From Brevundimonas sp. UBA7506 (GTDB taxonomy: Bacteria; Pseudomonadota; Alphaproteobacteria; Caulobacterales; Caulobacteraceae), in contig NZ_DLNQ01000005.1 of assembly GCF_002479495.1 (NCBI RefSeq), positions 47,203-111,202 on the forward strand: a stretch of DNA of 64,000 nucleotides, given 5' to 3'. The notes below the pieces were generated by a model, which saw only the letters and a program-made list of their open reading frames with translations, did no database searches and had not been told where the DNA came from. Of the stretch, positions 25,816-40,174 are shown piece after piece (the first letter of the stretch is position 1; each line of letters begins with the position of its first letter). The translations under genes and the position numbers were made by a program.

Positions 25816-26901
25816 TTACCCCACCTGCGCACGGTGGCGGAGCATGGCGTCGGCCAGGACGATGGCGGCCATGGCCTCGACCACCGGGACGCCGCGCAGC
25901 GCGACGCAGGGGTCGTGGCGGCCCTTGGTGCGCAGGTCGACCTCGGCGCCGTCGCGGTTGATGGTCTGGCGCAGGGTCAGGATGGAGGAGGTGGGCTTGA
26001 AGGCCACGCGCGCCGTCAGCGGCTGGCCGGTCGAGATGCCGCCCAGAACCCCGCCCGCCTTGTTCGACAGGAAGACCGGCAGGCCGTCGTCGCCCAGGCG
26101 CATTTCGTCAGCGTTGTCCTCGCCCGTCAGTTCGGCGGCGCCGAAGCCCGCGCCGATCTCGACGCCCTTGACCGCGTTGATGGACATCAGACCCGAGGCC
26201 AGTTCGGCGTCCAGCTTGGCGTAGAGCGGCGCGCCCCAACCGGCGGGCACGCCCGTGACCTCCAGCGCCACGACGGCGCCGATGGAGGAGCCGGCCTTGC
26301 GCACGCCGTCCAGATATTCCTCCCAGGCCGGGACCACGTCCGCCGAGGCGGCGAACAGGGCGTTGTCATAGACGGCGTCGAAGTCGAGGGCGTCGTCGGC
26401 GATGCGGTGCGGGCCGAGTTGGACCACGCCGGCGCGGATGCGGACGTTCTCGCCCAGAACTTTTCTCGCCACGGCGCCTGCGGCGACGCGGCTGGCCGTT
26501 TCGCGGGCAGAGGAGCGTCCGCCGCCGCGGTGGTCGCGCACGCCGTACTTGGCTTGATAGGCGTAGTCGGCATGGCCGGGGCGAAAGGCGCGGGCGATCT
26601 CGCCATAGTCCTTGGAGCGCTGGTCGGTGTTCTCGATCATCAGACTGATCGGCGTGCCGGTGGTGACGGGGCCGTTTCCGTCGTCGAAGACGCCGGACAG
26701 GATGCGGACCTGATCGGCCTCCTGCCGCTGGGTGACGAAGCGGCTGCCGCCGGGCTTGCGTAGGTCCAGCAGGGGCTGGATGTCGGCCTCGGTCAGCGGG
26801 ATCAGCGGCGGGCAGCCGTCGACGACGCAGCCGATGGCCGGGCCGTGGCTTTCGCCCCAGGTGGTGACGCGGAACAGATGACCGAAGGTGTTGTGCGACA
26901 T
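25816..26901 (-). CDS. aroC: Chorismate synthase
   Basis: AroC converts EPSP to chorismate with reduced FMN, the last step of the shikimate pathway. The 361-residue sequence has [29 protein letters not shown], the loop [34 protein letters not shown], and KGVEIGAGF. The start is ATG 26901; the long upstream open frame overlaps the DnaJ-like gene and is spurious. It follows that gene by 10 bp on the same strand. Confidence 0.97.
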   Translation of the reverse strand: MSHNTFGHLFRVTTWGESHGPAIGCVVDGCPPLIPLTEADIQPLLDLRKPGGSRFVTQRQEADQVRILSGVFDDGNGPVTTGTPISLMIENTDQRSKDYGEIARAFRPGHADYAYQAKYGVRDHRGGGRSSARETASRVAAGAVARKVLGENVRIRAGVVQLGPHRIADDALDFDAVYDNALFAASADVVPAWEEYLDGVRKAGSSIGAVVALEVTGVPAGWGAPLYAKLDAELASGLMSINAVKGVEIGAGFGAAELTGEDNADEMRLGDDGLPVFLSNKAGGVLGGISTGQPLTARVAFKPTSSILTLRQTINRDGAEVDLRTKGRHDPCVALRGVPVVEAMAAIVLADAMLRHRAQVG

Positions 26902-26911
26902 GGAATACGGC

Positions 26912-27649
26912 TTAGGCCGCGATGCGCTCCGGCGTCCAGACCCGCGTGAAGCGAAGCAGCAGGTCTTCGGCCGCCGAGGGCAGGTCGGCGGACGCCTCCA
27001 GCTTGACGAACAGGTCGCCGGCGGGGCGGCTTCCACGCGCGGGCAGGCCCAGGCCTTTCAGGCGCAGACGCACCGGCTCGACCATGTCGGGCACCAGCCA
27101 GGACGAGCGCAGACCGGCGTGGGTCATGATCTCTATGCGGCCGCCGTCGTCCATCATCCGCTGCGGCACGGCCCAGGTCATGAACAGGTCGCCGCCCAGG
27201 ACCGACAGGCCGTCGGCGGGCCGGATCAGGGCAGGCAGCAGAAGGTCGCCGCCGTTCGCGGCGCCGCGCTTCAGCCGGATCGTGTCGCCGCTGCGGACGC
27301 CCGGCGGCGCGTGGATCAGCAGGGTGCGAGATCCGACGACCACGCGGACGCAGCCGCCGCTGATCGCCTGCATCGGCGTCAAGGTCAGCAGGGGCGCTGG
27401 GGCGGGCGGCGGCGTGAAGGGCGCCGATTTGGCGTGCGATGCGGGGGCGGGCAGGGCCAGGGTCTGGGCCTGCAAGAGGCGATAGGCGGCGATGACGCGG
27501 CGGAACCTGTCGGCGTCGCCGCCGAGCATGTCGGGACGCGCGGCCTTGACCGCCGTGCGGAAGGCGGCGGTCAGGCCTTCAGGACCGACAGGCCCGGTCA
27601 GGCCCAGCAGCGACCGGGCGTGTTCAGGGGTAAGGGCGTCCGCGCACAT
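26912..27649 (-). CDS. DnaJ-like protein with degenerate J-domain and DnaJ C-terminal domains
   Basis: A 245-residue protein. Residues 8-60 look like a shrunken J-domain, but the invariant HPD that stimulates DnaK is replaced by RPD ([10 protein letters not shown]). After a proline-rich linker, [45 protein letters not shown] and [11 protein letters not shown] resemble the two DnaJ C-terminal substrate-binding barrels, without the Cys-rich zinc domain. It may bind clients without recruiting DnaK. It sits 10 bp upstream of aroC and diverges from pdxH. Confidence 0.75.
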   Translation of the reverse strand: MCADALTPEHARSLLGLTGPVGPEGLTAAFRTAVKAARPDMLGGDADRFRRVIAAYRLLQAQTLALPAPASHAKSAPFTPPPAPAPLLTLTPMQAISGGCVRVVVGSRTLLIHAPPGVRSGDTIRLKRGAANGGDLLLPALIRPADGLSVLGGDLFMTWAVPQRMMDDGGRIEIMTHAGLRSSWLVPDMVEPVRLRLKGLGLPARGSRPAGDLFVKLEASADLPSAAEDLLLRFTRVWTPERIAA

Positions 27650-27792
27650 GGCGACCAGCCTCGGGCCAATATGGTCAAGACTGGGTTAACCTTGTCGATT
27701 GAAACGAGAATTTCAGTTTATGGTGAAGCTTGGTGTCCCGCCTTAGTCTACGGCTGATGACGTAGGGGAAATGCGGGTGTAGAGAATCATGC

Positions 27793-28455
27793 ATGACCCA
27801 GCCCCTGATCCCGCCCAGCCCGTCTGTTCAGGACTACGCCGCGCAACTGGCGGCCAATGCGGACGAGACCATGTTCGAACAAGTCGAGCCCTATGGCCTG
27901 TTCGCCGAGTGGCTGGAGGCGGCCAAGTCGTCCGAGCCGAACGACGCCAACGCCATGACCCTGGCGACGATCGACGCCGAGGGAATGCCGGATGCGCGGA
28001 TCGTCCTGCTGAAGGATGTGGACGGGCGCGGCTTCACCTTCTTCTCAAACCAGGAAAGCGCCAAGGGCGAGCAGCTGTGGGCCCATCCGTCGGCGGCCCT
28101 GGTCTTCCACTGGAAGAGCCTGCGCCGGCAGGTGCGCGTGCGTGGTGTTGTCGAGCAGGTCAGTGTGGCCGAGGCCGACACCTATTTCGCGAGCCGTGCG
28201 CGCGAGAGCCGTATCGGCGCCTGGGCCTCGGATCAGTCGCGGCCGCTGGCCAGTCGGGCGATGCTGGAAGCGCGCGTGGCTGAAAAGACGGCGAGCTTTG
28301 ACGGGCAGGAAGTGCTGCGCCCGGATCGCTGGACGGGCTGGCGAGTCGTGCCGCAGCAGATCGAGTTCTGGCGCGATCGAGCTTTCCGACTGCACGATCG
28401 GTTGCGGTTTGACCGCGAAGGCGAGGCCTGGCGCCGGACGCGCCTCTGGCCGTAA
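27793..28455 (+). CDS. pdxH: Pyridoxine/pyridoxamine 5'-phosphate oxidase
   Basis: PdxH makes pyridoxal 5'-phosphate from PNP or PMP with FMN and oxygen. The 220-residue sequence shows [38 protein letters not shown] (FMN binding), [23 protein letters not shown] and the C-terminal WGGWRV-like block [14 protein letters not shown] followed by RLHDR. ATG 27793 follows a 143-bp divergent region shared with the DnaJ-like gene. Confidence 0.96.
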   Translation: MTQPLIPPSPSVQDYAAQLAANADETMFEQVEPYGLFAEWLEAAKSSEPNDANAMTLATIDAEGMPDARIVLLKDVDGRGFTFFSNQESAKGEQLWAHPSAALVFHWKSLRRQVRVRGVVEQVSVAEADTYFASRARESRIGAWASDQSRPLASRAMLEARVAEKTASFDGQEVLRPDRWTGWRVVPQQIEFWRDRAFRLHDRLRFDREGEAWRRTRLWP

Positions 28456-28461
28456 GGGGCT

Positions 28462-29076
28462 CTAGACGGCGTAGCGGGCGAGGAAGGTTTCGACTGCGTC
28501 CTCGGCGATCGCGCGCGGCGCACGTTCAGCGACGACGTCGTCGCCCGTGACCAGCGGGACGAAGAAGACGGGGTGTTCGATCATCCCCATCAACTGCCCC
28601 GCCGCCCATGAAGGCTTGTCGACCTTCATCTGGCCATCGGCGGTCATTTCCATGAGCATTCCGATCAGGACGGCGCCGAAGTCGTTTCGTCCCCGCTCGA
28701 AGAAATGCATGGCGATGGCTTCGAAGCGCGGGCGTTCCGCCAGCACCAGTCGAAACACGGAGCGAACGAAGGTGTCGCTCATGAACTCCGCATAGGCGCT
28801 CATGAAGGCCGCCAGCCGCTCGCGCGGCGTGCCGCTGACGATGGGCACGGCGCCCATGTGGCGGGCGAAGTCCTCCGAAGCGTCGTTGATCACCGCTTCG
28901 AAGAGCACCGCCTTGCTGTCGAAAAAGGCATAGAGGGTGGCCGTCGAGACGCCGGATTCCCGAGCGATCGGCTCCATTCGCGTGCCAGCGTAGCCTTCGT
29001 TGATGAAGTGCAATCGGGCCTGGCGCACAATGGCGGCGCGTCGAGGATCATCGAGATCTTGGGCCAAAGCAGTCAT
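28462..29076 (-). CDS. TetR/AcrR family transcriptional regulator
   Basis: A 204-residue regulator with an N-terminal helix-turn-helix (IVRQARLHFINEGYAGTRMEPIARESGVSTATLYAFFDSKAVLFEAV) and a C-terminal domain of the AefR-like type (MSDTFVRSVFRLVLAERPRFEAIAMHFFERG). The start is ATG 29076. The upstream AT-rich gap contains GTTAC/GTAAC half-sites (29078-29082, 29136-29140), possible operator pieces but widely spaced. No obvious target is adjacent: pdxH converges from the left and the kinase gene follows the same strand from the right. Confidence 0.88.
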   Translation of the reverse strand: MTALAQDLDDPRRAAIVRQARLHFINEGYAGTRMEPIARESGVSTATLYAFFDSKAVLFEAVINDASEDFARHMGAVPIVSGTPRERLAAFMSAYAEFMSDTFVRSVFRLVLAERPRFEAIAMHFFERGRNDFGAVLIGMLMEMTADGQMKVDKPSWAAGQLMGMIEHPVFFVPLVTGDDVVAERAPRAIAEDAVETFLARYAV

Positions 29077-29163
29077 CGTTACATACCCGTAAGGACTATG
29101 GATAACGTGCCTTTAAAATGCCACGATTGCAACAGGTAACGAAGTTCTGCGAATCGAAATCAA

Positions 29164-29808
29164 TTAATGATGCCAAGCCGCTAGGAGCGGGTGGGCGAGA
29201 ACCGGAGCGGCGAGGCGAATGACCGCCTGCGGATCTTCCAGCCGTACGGCCGCCGTAGCGTCAGCGACGATGAAATCGGCGTGGGTGCGCGAAGGTTCCG
29301 TATGGCGCTCGTGCCCGGGCCGCACCGTCAGCAGGTACTGGTGAATGACGGATTCGGCGGTGCGGCCGCGCTCGGTCTGGTCGCGCAGCAGTCGGCGGAT
29401 GAAGCGGATGTCGGCGGGGGTGTCGACAAAGACCTTGATGTCGAACAGGGCGGTCAGAGCCGGGTCGCACAGCACGTGGGTGCCTTCCAGAATCACCACT
29501 TCGGCCGCCGGGATGGGTTCGCCGCCCGGATCGCGGCCGTGGTGGATGAAGGAATAGAGGGGGGCGACGACGGGACGGCCGGCCTTCAACTCCTTCAGGT
29601 GCTGGAACAGCAGGTCGTGGTCGCGAGCGGCGACATCGTCGAAATCATGAGTCTCGGCGTCAAAGCCCGGCACGCTGGCGGCGTCCAGATAATAGGAGTC
29701 TTCGCGCATCAGCACGGCTACGCCGGCGGGCAGGGAGGCGACCAAGGCTTCGGCCAGTGTGCTCTTGCCGGAGCCTGAGCCTCCAGTGATGGCGATGAGG
29801 ATGGTCAT
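29164..29808 (-). CDS. udk: Uridine kinase
   Basis: A 214-residue P-loop kinase that phosphorylates uridine/cytidine in pyrimidine salvage. ITGGSGSGKSTLAEAL is the Walker A motif, REDSYYLDAA and FDAETHDFDDVAARD form the nucleoside-binding part, VVILEGTHVL follows Walker B, and RRLLRDQTERGRTAESV is the lid. A phosphoribulokinase-like relative is possible, but the length fits Udk. It is a single gene, divergent from the acyl-CoA ligase. Confidence 0.88.
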   Translation of the reverse strand: MTILIAITGGSGSGKSTLAEALVASLPAGVAVLMREDSYYLDAASVPGFDAETHDFDDVAARDHDLLFQHLKELKAGRPVVAPLYSFIHHGRDPGGEPIPAAEVVILEGTHVLCDPALTALFDIKVFVDTPADIRFIRRLLRDQTERGRTAESVIHQYLLTVRPGHERHTEPSRTHADFIVADATAAVRLEDPQAVIRLAAPVLAHPLLAAWHH

Positions 29809-30079
29809 GGGGGTCTCCGTGCGTTCCGGCGGCTTTTAGGCGGATCGCGCGCGATTGACGACAGGCCAGGGCCGCAGAAGCGAGGAGAAGCGCGTTCGCC
29901 GAAGAAAGATCGTCAGACGCGCGGCGGCGGCCAAGGCGCGAGATCAGCCGTCGGGTTTGGCAAACCGTCGATAGAAACTGCGACTTTGTTTCCCTAACGG
30001 CACGTTGCTTATCGCTGTTCACCTAGATAGCGTCGCTGCAAAGCGCCACGTTCTAGAGGGTGCGAGACGAGGGAATGCG

Positions 30080-31711
<1,632 letters not shown>

Positions 31712-31728
31712 TCTTTCAGGAGGGCCGC

Positions 31729-32424
31729 ATGGCTGAACCATCCCGGGCGCAGGCGCGAACGGCTGAAATCCGTCTGCGCTGGCTGACGCTGGCGGCGTTC
31801 GCGGCGCCTCTGCTGGTGCTGGCCGCCGTTTTCGGGACGCGGCTCGGTCTGTGGAGCGCCGGGTTCGGCCTGGAGGTGTTGACGCTGAAGATCGGACGCA
31901 TCCTGGCCTTTGTCGGCCTGGCGGCGGCTTTGGTCGCCGTCATCGTCGCGATGAAGGACATGAGGCGCCGCGGGCTCTACGCCGCGGTTTCACTGGTCGT
32001 AGCGGGCGCGGCCGTGGCCCTGTTCACGGTGCAGGGGCAGCGCTTCGCCGTCCCGGCCGCCAATGACGTGACCACCGACGCGGGCGAGCCTCCCGCCTTC
32101 TCGCGTGCGGTGCTGGCCATGCGCGGCGGCCAGGGGGGCGCGACCGCATCCGTCGCCTGTCCTGATCTGGTTTCCGTTCCGCGCCAGGTGGCGCCCGAAA
32201 CGGCGGCGGCGGCGCTGGAGGCGGCGGGATTCACGCCTCGCGGCGCGGCGGCTTTCAGGGCGGACGGCTCCAGGGAAGGCTTCTGGTTCGGCCTGACCCA
32301 TGACGCCGCCATTCGCATTCGTCCGGGCCGCACTGACGTGCGCGTGGCCCAACGAGAGGGCGTGGCGGTCGGCGACGAGGCTTGCCGACTGGCCCGCGCC
32401 ATTACGGACGGTCTGCAGCCCTAG
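31729..32424 (+). CDS. DUF1499-like membrane protein
   Basis: A 231-residue protein with three predicted transmembrane helices ([54 protein letters not shown]) and a periplasmic C-terminal domain ([25 protein letters not shown] ... [25 protein letters not shown]) matching the DUF1499 pattern. AGGAGGG at 31718-31724 supports the ATG at 31729. The function is unknown. It is cotranscribed with the acyl-CoA ligase, and its stop overlaps the convergent metallo-hydrolase gene by 4 bp. Confidence 0.75.
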   Translation: MAEPSRAQARTAEIRLRWLTLAAFAAPLLVLAAVFGTRLGLWSAGFGLEVLTLKIGRILAFVGLAAALVAVIVAMKDMRRRGLYAAVSLVVAGAAVALFTVQGQRFAVPAANDVTTDAGEPPAFSRAVLAMRGGQGGATASVACPDLVSVPRQVAPETAAAALEAAGFTPRGAAAFRADGSREGFWFGLTHDAAIRIRPGRTDVRVAQREGVAVGDEACRLARAITDGLQP

Positions 32425-33347
32425 TCGGCGGTCAGGCTGTAGCTGGCGGCCAGCGTCGGTCCCGGCGTGGCCGCGGCGCGGCCTTCCTTCAACAGCTTGA
32501 TCAGGTGTGACAGCACCGACAGGCTGGCGGCCGGCCACAGCCGCTGATCGACGGCGGCATAGAGGGCCGGGACCATTTGGGCGATCGTCTCGTCGCCCGC
32601 CGCCAGCCGCGCCATGATCTGCGCCTCGCGCTCCAGCCGATGGTCGCGATAGGCCTTCAGGAAGGGCGCGACCTGAGTGATGGCGGGCCCATGCGTCGGC
32701 CAGATGGTCGAGAAGCCGCGCGCCAGCACCCGGTCAAGACTGGCCATATAGGCGGCCATGTCGCCGTCCGGCGGGGCGACGACGGTGGTGGACCAGCCCA
32801 TGACGTGGTCGCCGCTGAACAGGGCGTTCTCCTCGCGCAGGATAAAGGCCATGTGGTTGGAGGCATGGCCGGGGGTGGCCATGGCCTCGAGGGTCCAGCC
32901 GTCGCCTTCGATTCTGTCGCCGTCGCTCAGGATGACGTCCGCCCTGAAGTTCGCATCGTCGTCCTCGTCCATCGAGGCCTCATCCATGGCGTCCGAGGCG
33001 TGGATGGTCGGCCCTTGCGGCGCCGCCGCCAGGATCGGCGCGCCGCCGACCGCCTCGGCCAGGGCGCGCGACAGGGGGGCGTGGTCGCGATGGGTGTGGG
33101 TCACCAGGATATGGCTGACGGTCCGCCCCTTCACTGCGCGCAACAGGGCGTGCAGGTGAGCCTCGTCTTCGGGGCCGGGGTCGATCACCGCCACACTCGC
33201 ACCCGGCATGTCGCGCCCGACGATATAGGTCCCTGTTCCGGTGAAGGTGAACGGTCCCGGATTGTCGGCGATGACCCGCTGGATCAGCGGCGACACCTGA
33301 GCACGATGGCCGTAGGTGAAGTCGAACTGTCGGACATAGGGGATCAC
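32421..33347 (-). CDS. Metallo-beta-lactamase-fold hydrolase, LACTB2-like
   Basis: A 308-residue MBL-fold hydrolase. The metal motif is [11 protein letters not shown], with further ligands in [12 protein letters not shown] and [10 protein letters not shown] and a final His in PTHGPAI. The C-terminal winged-helix tail ([29 protein letters not shown]) matches LACTB2-type proteins, some of which are nucleases and others thioesterase- or glyoxalase-like. The substrate is unknown. Confidence 0.88.
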   Translation of the reverse strand: MIPYVRQFDFTYGHRAQVSPLIQRVIADNPGPFTFTGTGTYIVGRDMPGASVAVIDPGPEDEAHLHALLRAVKGRTVSHILVTHTHRDHAPLSRALAEAVGGAPILAAAPQGPTIHASDAMDEASMDEDDDANFRADVILSDGDRIEGDGWTLEAMATPGHASNHMAFILREENALFSGDHVMGWSTTVVAPPDGDMAAYMASLDRVLARGFSTIWPTHGPAITQVAPFLKAYRDHRLEREAQIMARLAAGDETIAQMVPALYAAVDQRLWPAASLSVLSHLIKLLKEGRAAATPGPTLAASYSLTAD

Positions 33348-33432
33348 GGGCGGGCGTCCTCGGCGTGCAGCGGGGGCCGACGTGGCGCCGACCTTGCGTT
33401 CAACGCTTGTAATCCATTCAGGAGCCGTCGCC

Positions 33433-33579
33433 GTGATCCGAACTGCTGCTTTTCCTGTCTCAAATCGGCTTCCGGCCGTGATCGCCGCCTTGCTGTGTCT
33501 TGCGACGACGCAGTGGATCGTCGCCTCATGTACGCCGGAACCCGCGACGCCCTATGCGGCGCGGGCCGCCGTCCGCTAA
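33433..33579 (+). CDS. Small hypothetical membrane or exported protein
   Basis: A 48-residue frame from GTG 33433, with AGGAG at 33420-33424, encodes one hydrophobic segment (LPAVIAALLCLATTQWIVASC) and a short tail. It may be a small membrane protein. Its stop overlaps the convergent Cx5R-protein gene by 4 bp. Evidence is limited to the ribosome binding site and hydrophobicity. Confidence 0.4.
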   Translation: MIRTAAFPVSNRLPAVIAALLCLATTQWIVASCTPEPATPYAARAAVR

Positions 33580-33977
33580 AGCGGCAGGCGGCTCAGGTCG
33601 TAGCCCGCGGCCAGCGCCGTCGCTCGCAGATCATCCGCATTCGCGCCCCGCAGACGCTCGGCCATGGCCCAGGCGGCGGTGGATCTCATGCCTGACCGGC
33701 AAAAGAGAAGGATGCGTTCTCCCGGAGACAGGCTGTTCATAGCTTCAAGCGTGCGAAGAACAGCGGCCTGATCCGGAAGGCCCGAGACTGGAATTTCCAA
33801 GTAGCGCATGCCGGCCTTGGCGGTCATCTCCGCCATTTCCGCAGACGTGGGCTGATTTGGGTCTTCGCCTTGAGTTCGATGGCTGACCACGACCTTCACA
33901 TTGGCCCTTGCGGCTTCCGCGAGGTCATTGAAGTCGATCTGGCCGGCGACAAATGTGGCTTCATCTAGGGGGTGCAT
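33576..33977 (-). CDS. TIGR01244-type sulfur transferase/phosphatase-like protein
   Basis: A 133-residue protein with the dual-specificity-phosphatase-like fold of the N-terminal Blh domain. The active loop is FCRSGMRSTAAW (Cys-x5-Arg), preceded by VVSHRTQGEDPNQPTSAEM and YLEIPVSG. Related proteins are annotated TIGR01244 sulfur transferases and often accompany sulfide-handling beta-lactamase-like hydrolases; an MBL-fold gene lies one gene away on the same strand. The start is ATG 33977. Confidence 0.82.
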   Translation of the reverse strand: MHPLDEATFVAGQIDFNDLAEAARANVKVVVSHRTQGEDPNQPTSAEMAEMTAKAGMRYLEIPVSGLPDQAAVLRTLEAMNSLSPGERILLFCRSGMRSTAAWAMAERLRGANADDLRATALAAGYDLSRLPL

Positions 33978-34037
33978 TGCAACTTTCTTTGCTCAATGTG
34001 GCTAAAAATCAGCACGTTAAGTAATAGTGTGGCGAGG

Positions 34038-34060
34038 ATGTGACGATATGACACACATCG
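34038..34060. promoter_or_regulatory. Inverted repeat upstream of the TonB receptor gene
   Basis: GATGTG and CACATC arms are separated by about 11 bp (around 34038-34060) in the AT-rich 240-bp region between the divergent Cx5R-protein gene and the TonB receptor. It is a possible operator for a substrate-responsive regulator; none is encoded next to it. Confidence 0.3.
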
Positions 34061-34216
34061 TGCGACGAAGCAGAAATTTCCATGCGGCGCTTTCAGCGTC
34101 CCGCTAACATGGGTCTTTAGGGAGCGTGAGGGGTGACCGGCCCGGCTGCAGATGCCCATGAACTTTCCCTGATAGGGCGGGTAGCGGCTTATTGGATGCT
34201 TCCAGAGGAGGATATC

Positions 34217-37200
34217 TTGAAGATTAGAAACATTCGGCAGCGTCTGCTTCAGTCTACTATGATTGGCGGCACGGCGCTCATGGCGTTGACGGCTGTATCG
34301 GTCGGGACGCTCGCAGCGCCCACAGTTGCATCCGCACAGGATTACACCAGCGGCGTTCTGACCGGCACGGTCTCGGATGCTTCTGGCGCGCGGGTGGCGG
34401 GGGCCACGGTCACCACCACGTCGGCTCAGGGAACTGTGCGGACGACGACGACCGACGCCAACGGCTCATTCCGCCTGCCGGCTCTGGCTGTCGGCTCGTA
34501 TGAGGTCAGCATTTCATCCTCCGCTGGCTCGGCCACCGATCGCGTGTCGGTGTCGCCGGGCGGCAGCAGCTATGCCTTTACCGTGGCCAACGCGGGCGGA
34601 GCGACGACCGTGGGTGACGTGATCGTCACTGGCGCACGCAAGACGCAGGACTTCAGCCGCACCGATACCGGCCTGAGCGTTGATGTGCAGGAATTCGCTG
34701 ATCGGGTGCCTACCGGCCGCAGCATCAATGCTGTGACCCTGTTCACTCCGGGAGCCAGCGCCCCCGATGCCACGATCGCGGCGAGTTCGCGCCGCAACCA
34801 GTCGCTGGTTTCGCTGTCGGGCACTTCGGCTGCTGAAAGCGTCTATTATATTAACGGTCTGAACGTCACCGATCAGCGCAGCTTCCTCGGTTACGGCGAA
34901 CTTCCGTTTGATTTTATCCAGACGATCGACACCAAGACGGGCGGCTATCAAGCTGAGTACGGCCGCGCTACCGGCGGCGTCGTCAACATCGTGACCCGCT
35001 CTGGCAGCAATGAGTGGACCGGGGGGGTCAGCACCTATTGGACTCCGAACGGTCTGCGTAGCTCGCGAGGCGTTTCCTACCAGGCTGGCGGCAACAACGC
35101 CGCTGGCATTCAGAACTTCAACCAGTATTCTGAGAGCGATGTGAAGGACTATACCGCCTATATCGGCGGTCCGCTCTGGAAAGATCATCTCTTCCTGTTC
35201 GGCGTCTACAACATTCGTGATGTCGAAACGGCCGGCGCTCGTTCGCGGACATATGCGTACAGCGCCGCGAACCCGGATGGCGTTGCCGGCGCAACGCGAA
35301 CCCAGAGCTATGCGTCTTATGACGATCCCCGCTGGGCGGTGAAGCTGGACTTTGTTTTGAACCCGCAGCATCGTCTTGAAGCAACGCTTATCAACGACGA
35401 AACGACCACCACCACTGTCACCAAGACGTTTGACGCCACCACCGATGCATACCTGCGCGAAACTGCGCCGATCTACGCCGATGCCGGCGGTCTGACGCAG
35501 ATTTACAAGTACACGGGCGTTTTCACCGATTGGTTCACCTTGTCGGCGCTGTTTGGTCGTCAAGAAAATTCTCAACTGGATTATGGTGATCCAATCAACA
35601 TTCCGGGCATTCGCGACTATGTGGCGAATGGTGGGGGCTATATTACGTCAGGTATTCATGCTGGCCCCTACAATCTGGAAGGCGAGGATATCCGCAAGAC
35701 CTATCGTGTGGATGCCGACTTCTACGTCAACCTGCTTGGCGAGCACCATCTCCGTGTGGGATATGACAAGGAAGATCTGACGTCCACGGCGCGCAGCGCC
35801 TATTCGGGCGGGGCTCTCTACTATGCGCTGGATCAGGCTGATTGCCCGGCCGGTACGCCCGCTGCCGGTTGCGTCGAAGTGCTGACCTTCGCCAACAACG
35901 GCCGCTTCACGGCTGAGCAGACCGCGCTGTATGTTCAGGACTCGTGGGACATTCTGCCCAACCTGACGCTGCAGTTGGGTGTCCGCAACGACCAATACGA
36001 TTACAAGAACGTCGATGGCGAGAGCTATATCAAGGTCGACGACCAATGGGCTCCGCGTCTTGGCTTCAACTGGGACCCGCTCAGTGATGGCGTGAATCGT
36101 ATCTATGGTTCGTTCGGTGATTACTATCTGCCGATCGCGACCAATACGTCCATTCGTGCTTCCTCGGGTGAAGTCTATACGGACGAGTTCTTTGATGCGA
36201 CTCGCAATCCGAATGGCTCTCTGACCCTGAACGGCAACTACCCGGTTCTCGGTACGCGCCGTCAGATCGACTACCTCAGCCCTCCGGGCGCTCCGGATCC
36301 GCGCACGGTCGCCGAAGCCGACCTGAAGCCGATGTATGAGCGCGAGTTTGTGCTTGGCTACGAACACAGCTTCGTGGACGGCATGTTCGCCGACTGGTCT
36401 GCAGGCGTTCGTTATGTCAACCGCAACCTGGAAGAAGCGATCGAGGACACGGCGATCGGTGACGCCATCGTCCGCTATTGCATCCGCACCAATACGGCCT
36501 GCGGCCAGTCCGGACCGGGCGATGCTGATTTCGCTTCGCTGTTCCCCTATGTGCTGGTGAACCCGGGCGATGGAGCTTCGGTCTTCATCGACCTTCAGGG
36601 CGATACGCGTACGCTGGCCAATGGGGCGGCGAATCCAGCCTACAATCCTCAGCAGATCAATCTGACGGCGGCGGATTTGTCGCTGCCGGAAGTTGAGCGC
36701 AAGTATCAGGCTTTGGAGTTCACCTTCCAGCGTCCGTTTGACGGTACTTGGGGGCTCCAAGGATCGTACACCTTGGCCGAGTCCAAGGGTAACTACGAAG
36801 GCGCTGTGAAGTCCGACATCGGTCAGACTGATACGTCGATCACCCAGGACTACGACCACGCGGCCAACTCGTTGGGCGCCTATGGCTATCTGCCGAACCA
36901 TCACGCCCACACGATCAAGCTGTTCGGTTCCTATGCGCCGAACGACTTCTTCAACATCGGTGCCAACTTCACGGCACAGTCGGGCCGTTATTATGGCTGC
37001 TTGGGCCGTGTGCCGGTGTCGGTCGATCCGCTGTCGCCTCAAGTCGGGACCCCGTCGGGTTGGTACTGCCCGATTGGCGCGAACAATGCCGTCATTTCTA
37101 CGCCGCGCGGTTCGCAAGGGGAAACGCCCTGGACCTATCAGCTTGACCTGAGCATGAACTTCAACCTGCTCCAGGACGAGACGAAGGGCGCTCTGACGGC

Positions 37201-37372
37201 CTCGGTCGACATCTTCAACGTCTTTGACAATGACGAAGTCACGCGAGTCGTGGAGCAGGGTCTGGTCCGCACCGGCAGCAATGCCCCGAATGCTCGTGCG
37301 CCTTATTTCGGCATGGCGCGCAGCTACCAGGCTCCGCGTACGCTTCGCTTCGGTCTGCGCTACCGCTTCTAA
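34217..37372 (+). CDS. Oar-like TonB-dependent outer-membrane receptor
   Basis: A 1051-residue outer-membrane receptor. The signal peptide ends in APTVASAQD (cleavage near residue 42). A carboxypeptidase-regulatory-like domain follows (GVLTGTVSDASGARVAGATVTTT ... LPALAVGSYEVSIS), then a plug (SAAESVYYINGLNVTD, GGYQAEYGRATGGVVNIVTRSGSNEW) and a 22-strand-type barrel ending TLRFGLRYRF with the C-terminal Phe needed for BAM insertion. This is the Oar/OmpA-related layout, often used for peptides or glycans. The start is TTG 34217 behind AGAGGAGG (34204-34211); no ATG fits the signal peptide as well. A strong terminator follows. No TonB, transporter or anti-sigma gene is adjacent. Confidence 0.93.
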   Translation: MKIRNIRQRLLQSTMIGGTALMALTAVSVGTLAAPTVASAQDYTSGVLTGTVSDASGARVAGATVTTTSAQGTVRTTTTDANGSFRLPALAVGSYEVSISSSAGSATDRVSVSPGGSSYAFTVANAGGATTVGDVIVTGARKTQDFSRTDTGLSVDVQEFADRVPTGRSINAVTLFTPGASAPDATIAASSRRNQSLVSLSGTSAAESVYYINGLNVTDQRSFLGYGELPFDFIQTIDTKTGGYQAEYGRATGGVVNIVTRSGSNEWTGGVSTYWTPNGLRSSRGVSYQAGGNNAAGIQNFNQYSESDVKDYTAYIGGPLWKDHLFLFGVYNIRDVETAGARSRTYAYSAANPDGVAGATRTQSYASYDDPRWAVKLDFVLNPQHRLEATLINDETTTTTVTKTFDATTDAYLRETAPIYADAGGLTQIYKYTGVFTDWFTLSALFGRQENSQLDYGDPINIPGIRDYVANGGGYITSGIHAGPYNLEGEDIRKTYRVDADFYVNLLGEHHLRVGYDKEDLTSTARSAYSGGALYYALDQADCPAGTPAAGCVEVLTFANNGRFTAEQTALYVQDSWDILPNLTLQLGVRNDQYDYKNVDGESYIKVDDQWAPRLGFNWDPLSDGVNRIYGSFGDYYLPIATNTSIRASSGEVYTDEFFDATRNPNGSLTLNGNYPVLGTRRQIDYLSPPGAPDPRTVAEADLKPMYEREFVLGYEHSFVDGMFADWSAGVRYVNRNLEEAIEDTAIGDAIVRYCIRTNTACGQSGPGDADFASLFPYVLVNPGDGASVFIDLQGDTRTLANGAANPAYNPQQINLTAADLSLPEVERKYQALEFTFQRPFDGTWGLQGSYTLAESKGNYEGAVKSDIGQTDTSITQDYDHAANSLGAYGYLPNHHAHTIKLFGSYAPNDFFNIGANFTAQSGRYYGCLGRVPVSVDPLSPQVGTPSGWYCPIGANNAVISTPRGSQGETPWTYQLDLSMNFNLLQDETKGALTASVDIFNVFDNDEVTRVVEQGLVRTGSNAPNARAPYFGMARSYQAPRTLRFGLRYRF

Positions 37373-37390
37373 GTTTGAGGTAGTCTGATC

Positions 37391-37423
37391 AGGGCGGCGA
37401 ACTTCGGTTCGCCGCCCTTTTTT
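37391..37423 (+). terminator. Rho-independent terminator after the TonB receptor
   Basis: AGGGCGGCGAA (37391-37401) pairs perfectly with TTCGCCGCCCT (37408-37418) around loop CTTCGG, followed by a T-run to 37423. Confidence 0.93.
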
Positions 37424-37498
37424 GAATTCGGTTGCGCGCGCCCGGCGTCAGATGGGACGACAGCTGACGCTCCGTGCGGTGATGTGGTCGAGAATGGG

Positions 37499-40165
<2,667 letters not shown>

Positions 40166-40174
40166 CGCAACTCT

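Noticed and set aside
35648..37117. 489-codon minus-strand frame opposite the TonB receptor
   Set aside because: No family-like sequence; it lies wholly within the receptor barrel coding region.
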